NCBI GenBank assembly: GCA_012514775.1
Contig: JAAYZQ010000336.1
Span: forward strand, 1 to 10,174
DNA length: 10,174 nt
Reading direction: 5' to 3'
From: Anaerolineaceae bacterium
GTDB taxonomy: Bacteria > Chloroflexota > Anaerolineae > JAAYZQ01
Program-made: the position numbers and the translations under genes
Shown here: one piece after another, positions 7,075-10,174 of the stretch
How the letters are laid out: the number at the start of each line of letters is the position of its first letter
Position numbering within the stretch: position 1 is the first letter of the stretch
Notes under the pieces: generated by a model
The model's input: only the letters and a program-made list of their open reading frames with translations
What the model was told of the DNA's origin: nothing
Databases searched by the model: none

Positions 7075-7176
7075 ACCGGGCGAGGAGAGCACGCGTCTCG
7101 GGCAACTATCTGCCTGGGTGGCACTGACCGCCGGCGTGGCCTGCGCCGTGGCGGAGCTGGCCGAAAAAACTGGCCC

Positions 7177-7205
7177 TTGACTTTCACCGATTCTTGTGCT
7201 ATTCT
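7177..7205 (+). promoter_or_regulatory. Promoter of the CPBP protease/hydrolase unit
   Basis: TTGACT (7177-7182), a 17-nt spacer and TATTCT (7200-7205) form a good sigma70-type promoter (5/6 at each box). The predicted start, about 7212, falls on the first bases of the 104-bp palindrome, so the whole palindrome would be at the 5' end of the mRNA. It stands divergent to, and about 100 bp from, the cluster promoter. Confidence 0.6.
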
Positions 7206-7210
7206 GTGCG

Positions 7211-7314
7211 CCGGTGGTATCGTCTTGAAACGTAGGGGCGAGCCCTTGCGGTCGCCCCGCTGGGCAGGCGCGAGACCTGCCCCTACCCCCAATGATGGAA
7301 AACGATACCGCCGG
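7211..7314. repeat. Nested palindrome, MITE/REP-like element
   Basis: The outer arms are 7211-7226 (CCGGTGGTATCGTCTT) and 7299-7314, whose reverse complement matches at 14 of 16 bases. Inside sits a 55-bp unit bounded by perfect 8-bp inverted ends, GTAGGGGC (7232-7239) and GCCCCTAC (7279-7286). Within that are two small hairpins: GGGGCGA/TCGCCCC (7235-7241 with 7252-7258) and GGGCAGG/CCTGCCC (7262-7268 with 7276-7282). The nested symmetry, lack of coding potential and terminal inverted repeats look like a small non-autonomous element or REP-type dispersed repeat. I recall similar GTAGGGGC...GCCCCTAC units in Chloroflexota and cyanobacteria, but copy number cannot be judged from one window. 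No clear target-site duplication is visible. Confidence 0.7.
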
Positions 7315-7374
7315 TCATTGATGGCCCCCAGGCGCCGTATCGAAGTTGCCGCGGCTGTGCCCAGTCTTGGTACC

Positions 7375-7380
7375 GGAGGA
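7375..7380 (+). promoter_or_regulatory. Ribosome binding site deciding the CPBP start
   Basis: GGAGGA lies 4 nt before ATG 7385. An in-frame TTG at 7346 would add 13 residues but has no such site, so ATG 7385 is preferred. Confidence 0.75.
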
Positions 7381-7384
7381 AGTG

Positions 7385-8251
7385 ATGGCAGCCATTCCCT
7401 CGTCCGCCAAGCACCGCCCGCTGGCGACCTTCTATCTCCTGACTTTTGCCCTGTCCTGGATTATCTGGATCGCCATGGCGGCCACTTCTCTCGGCATCGA
7501 CACCGCTCCGGGCCGCGCCCTGAACGTCGTCGCGGGCTATGGCCCGACCGTGGCGGCACTGGTGCTCACCGCCTTGTATCACCGCGAGGCAGGGCTCCGC
7601 GAGCTGCTCGGCCGTCTCGCACATTGGCGGGTCAGCCCCGTCTGGTTCATCGTCGCGCTGTTCATGCTGCCCGCCACGATGCTCCTCGCCATTACGATCA
7701 TGGCCGCCACCGGAGAGCGATGGCCCCCGATGGCTGCCCCCGGCCCGCTGGCGGCCTTGATGGCAACCGAGTTCGTGAGGGTCCTGTTCCTCGGCGGGCC
7801 CCTGGGTGAGGAACTCGGATGGCGCGGCTATGCGCTGCCCGCACTCCTTGCTCGTCGCTCTCCGTTCAGCGCCGGCGTGTTGCTCGGCATTGTGTGGGGA
7901 TTGTGGCACGCGCCGCTCTATTTCGTGCCGGGCACGGGCCAGTTCGAGTTCGCCCAGGGCAGCGGCTCGTTCCTGGTCCCCTTCCTGGGGTTCCTCATCT
8001 GGACCATTGGCCTCTCGGTCCTGTACACGTGGCTCTTGCTCAACACCGGGGGCAGCCTGCTGATCGTCGTGCTGTTCCACGCGTCCACCAACCTCGCGTC
8101 GTTTCTGCCTTTTGCCCTCGGCATGCCCGGATCGGCCGCACCCCTGCTGAACGTCCTTTTGACCTGGGTGCTCGCTCTCGTGGTGAGCCGGGCGGCGGTC
8201 TTCCGGCGCCCTTCTCCCGAGAGAGAATTCGGAGACGCCGCGATAAGCTGA
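7385..8251 (+). CDS. CPBP family intramembrane metalloprotease (Rce1/Abi-like)
   Basis: A 288-aa polytopic membrane protein with about seven or eight hydrophobic segments. It carries the three CPBP signatures: GEELGWRG (E142, E143, R147), LWHAP (H175) and FHASTN (H232, N236). In this family the Glu and His residues form the active site within the membrane. Eukaryotic Rce1 removes the -aaX tripeptide from prenylated proteins, and bacterial members act in bacteriocin immunity, peptide processing or regulated proteolysis. The substrate here is unknown. ATG 7385 is chosen for its GGAGGA site. The gene has its own promoter with a leader of about 170 nt that contains the nested palindrome. The alpha/beta hydrolase follows after 52 nt, probably in the same transcript. 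Its position opposite a cluster of terpenoid-type enzymes and small peptides is suggestive, but proximity is the only evidence. Confidence 0.88.
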   Translation: MAAIPSSAKHRPLATFYLLTFALSWIIWIAMAATSLGIDTAPGRALNVVAGYGPTVAALVLTALYHREAGLRELLGRLAHWRVSPVWFIVALFMLPATMLLAITIMAATGERWPPMAAPGPLAALMATEFVRVLFLGGPLGEELGWRGYALPALLARRSPFSAGVLLGIVWGLWHAPLYFVPGTGQFEFAQGSGSFLVPFLGFLIWTIGLSVLYTWLLLNTGGSLLIVVLFHASTNLASFLPFALGMPGSAAPLLNVLLTWVLALVVSRAAVFRRPSPEREFGDAAIS

Positions 8252-8303
8252 CATCTCCCGGGCTACGGGCCGCCTGATATCAGATCTGAAAGGAAATACA
8301 CTC

Positions 8304-9284
8304 GTGAAAAGGAACCGGATTCTTGGTCGACTGGCTCTCGGCGGGGCATTGCTCATCGGCGTGATTCTCGTCCTGGCTGCCGCTGCCGCCGTGTACCAGG
8401 CTCTGGCAGCGAGAGCCGAAGAACGGGCCTATCCGCCACCTGGCCAGCTCGTGGACGTCGGCGGCCATCGCCTGCACCTCTACTGCCTCGGCGAGGGCAG
8501 CCCCACGGTCATTCTTGAGAGCGGTGCCGGCGAGGCGACGCCCCTGTGGGCCTGGATACAGCCCGAAGTGGCCAGGACCACCCGTGTGTGCGCCTATGAC
8601 CGTGCAGGCTTTGGCTGGAGTGATCCCGGCCCGCAGCCTCGCGACGCGCAGACGGTCGTCGCCGAGCTGCAGAGGCTGCTGCACGGCGCCGGCGTTGAAC
8701 CGCCGTATATCCTGGCCGGACATTCGTTGGGTGGTGAATTTGTCCGGCTCTTTGCGCATCAATATCCCGAGTCGGTTAGCGGGCTGGTATTCATCGACTC
8801 GGGACATCCTGACCTCTTCGAGCGCATCCCCGAGATCCGGGAGGAAAACGCCGCGGGAGAGCGCCTCAGCCGCGTGGCCCTGGTCGCTGCTCCCTTGGGC
8901 TTGATGCGCTTGTATTGGGCTGACGACGGGCCCAACCCGGACCTGCCGGCCCGGCAACGCGAGGAAATGAGAGCCTTCTGGGCCACGTCCCGCCCGTATC
9001 GCGCCCAGGTTGCCGAAGCAGAGGCGCGCGCCGCCACCGATGAGCAGGTGCGTGCCACCGGGGATCTTGGCAGCCTGCCCCTCATGGTCGTCACCACCGA
9101 GGGCGAAGGCACGTGGCGCCTTCTGCAGGAAGAGATTGCCGGGCTTTCGACCAACAGCGCCATCCGAATCGTGGAGGGCAGCACCCACATGGGCCTCTTG
9201 ACGGATGCCCGGCAAGCGGAAGCGACGACGGCAGCCTTATTGGAGGTCGTGAGCGCGAGTCGCTCGGGCAATCCCCTGCGGTAG
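8304..9284 (+). CDS. Membrane-anchored alpha/beta hydrolase
   Basis: A 326-aa protein with a short basic N-terminus and a hydrophobic segment at about 11-33, read as a signal anchor that puts the catalytic domain outside the membrane. The alpha/beta hydrolase core starts near residue 48. Landmarks are ESGAGE (72-77, oxyanion region), CAYDRAGFGWSD (96-107), the nucleophile elbow GHSLGG with S141, and a C-terminal GSTHMGL with H295 as likely catalytic His. The acidic member of the triad is not certain to me. The family includes esterases, haloperoxidase-like enzymes and epoxide hydrolases; the Ser nucleophile favours an esterase or peptidase type. The start is GTG 8304 with AAAGGAAA about 7 nt upstream. 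It follows the CPBP gene closely and is followed by a strong hairpin terminator, so the two likely form one unit. The substrate is unknown. Confidence 0.85.
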   Translation: MKRNRILGRLALGGALLIGVILVLAAAAAVYQALAARAEERAYPPPGQLVDVGGHRLHLYCLGEGSPTVILESGAGEATPLWAWIQPEVARTTRVCAYDRAGFGWSDPGPQPRDAQTVVAELQRLLHGAGVEPPYILAGHSLGGEFVRLFAHQYPESVSGLVFIDSGHPDLFERIPEIREENAAGERLSRVALVAAPLGLMRLYWADDGPNPDLPARQREEMRAFWATSRPYRAQVAEAEARAATDEQVRATGDLGSLPLMVVTTEGEGTWRLLQEEIAGLSTNSAIRIVEGSTHMGLLTDARQAEATTAALLEVVSASRSGNPLR

Positions 9285-9304
9285 CCAGCCAGGTGCCTGT
9301 GGAA

Positions 9305-9340
9305 GTTCAGCGGACGGCGCAATGCGCCGTCCGCTGGAAC
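9305..9340 (+). terminator. Hairpin terminator after the hydrolase gene
   Basis: Bases 9309-9335 form a perfect palindrome with 13-bp arms (AGCGGACGGCGCA and its complement) around one central base. The stem extends to 9305-9340 with a single bulge. A T-rich stretch (CTTGCTTCTTTT, 9351-9362) follows about 10 nt later on the + strand, weaker than a classic U tract. It lies 20 nt after the hydrolase stop, between convergent genes, and may also block transcription coming from katG. Confidence 0.7.
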
Positions 9341-9509
9341 CGATCGTTAGCTTGCTTCTTTTGGCCGCGACGGCCCGTCACCAAGGATGCCCTGGCAGCC
9401 GCCGGGATCCGGCTTGCCGCTGCGCGCCTTCCGGCGCCGCGTGCCGAATCGAGACCGTCAGCAATCCATCGCGTCGTGGCCGGTCATTTCCAGATCCAGG
9501 ACGCCCGCG

Positions 9510-10174
<665 letters not shown>

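Noticed and set aside
7157..7175. CTGGCC direct repeat (7157-7162 and 7170-7175) just before the -35 box of the + strand promoter, as an operator
   Set aside because: Six-base GC-rich repeats are expected by chance here, and nothing else supports a binding site.
7283..8356. A 357-codon minus-strand open frame across the CPBP gene
   Set aside because: Its translation is a charged, motif-free antisense shadow; the + frame has complete CPBP motifs and a good ribosome site.

Overview
The window is high-GC bacterial DNA (most codons end in G or C) with no rRNA, tRNA or CRISPR. The genes point to a soil or biofilm heterotroph with secondary metabolism. A Chloroflexota-like lineage is my best guess, from the GTAGGGGC...GCCCCTAC nested palindrome and the large cyclase/ATPase/TPR regulator. 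This is inference, not a placement.

Layout. (1) Positions 1-76 hold the last 24 codons of an unidentified + strand gene that converges on the next gene. (2) Positions 6992 down to 57 hold a five-gene minus-strand cluster. In transcription order it encodes a 1376-aa protein built like soluble adenylyl cyclase (two cyclase homology domains, a P-loop ATPase, a TPR region); a class I isoprenoid-synthase-like enzyme with paired DxxxD motifs, overlapping the cyclase gene by 19 nt; two paralogous 74/75-aa peptides resembling RiPP leader peptides of the NHLP/Os1348/Franean1_4349 type; and a short alpha-toroid protein of the terpene cyclase/prenyltransferase clan with a DLDD (DxDD) motif. A sigma70-like promoter lies in front of the cyclase gene. 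A second, stronger-looking promoter (extended -10, perfect TATAAT) lies directly before the first peptide gene. (3) Positions 6993-7384 are the divergent intergenic region. It carries the two opposed promoters and a 104-bp nested palindrome (MITE/REP-like) that would form the 5' end of the rightward transcript. (4) Positions 7385-9284 on the + strand encode a CPBP-family (Rce1/Abi-like) membrane protease and a membrane-anchored alpha/beta hydrolase, followed by a strong hairpin terminator. (5) Positions 9510-10174 on the minus strand hold the 3' part of katG (catalase-peroxidase), which continues beyond the window.

The part most likely to be new is the minus-strand cluster. It combines class I and class II terpenoid-type enzymes with two leader-like small proteins that lack an obvious core, under a bacterial sAC-like regulator. 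A working model is a terpenoid pathway whose intermediates or enzymes are carried or scaffolded by the peptides, or a terpenylated RiPP. The sequence shows the gene arrangement and motifs. The chemistry is inference.
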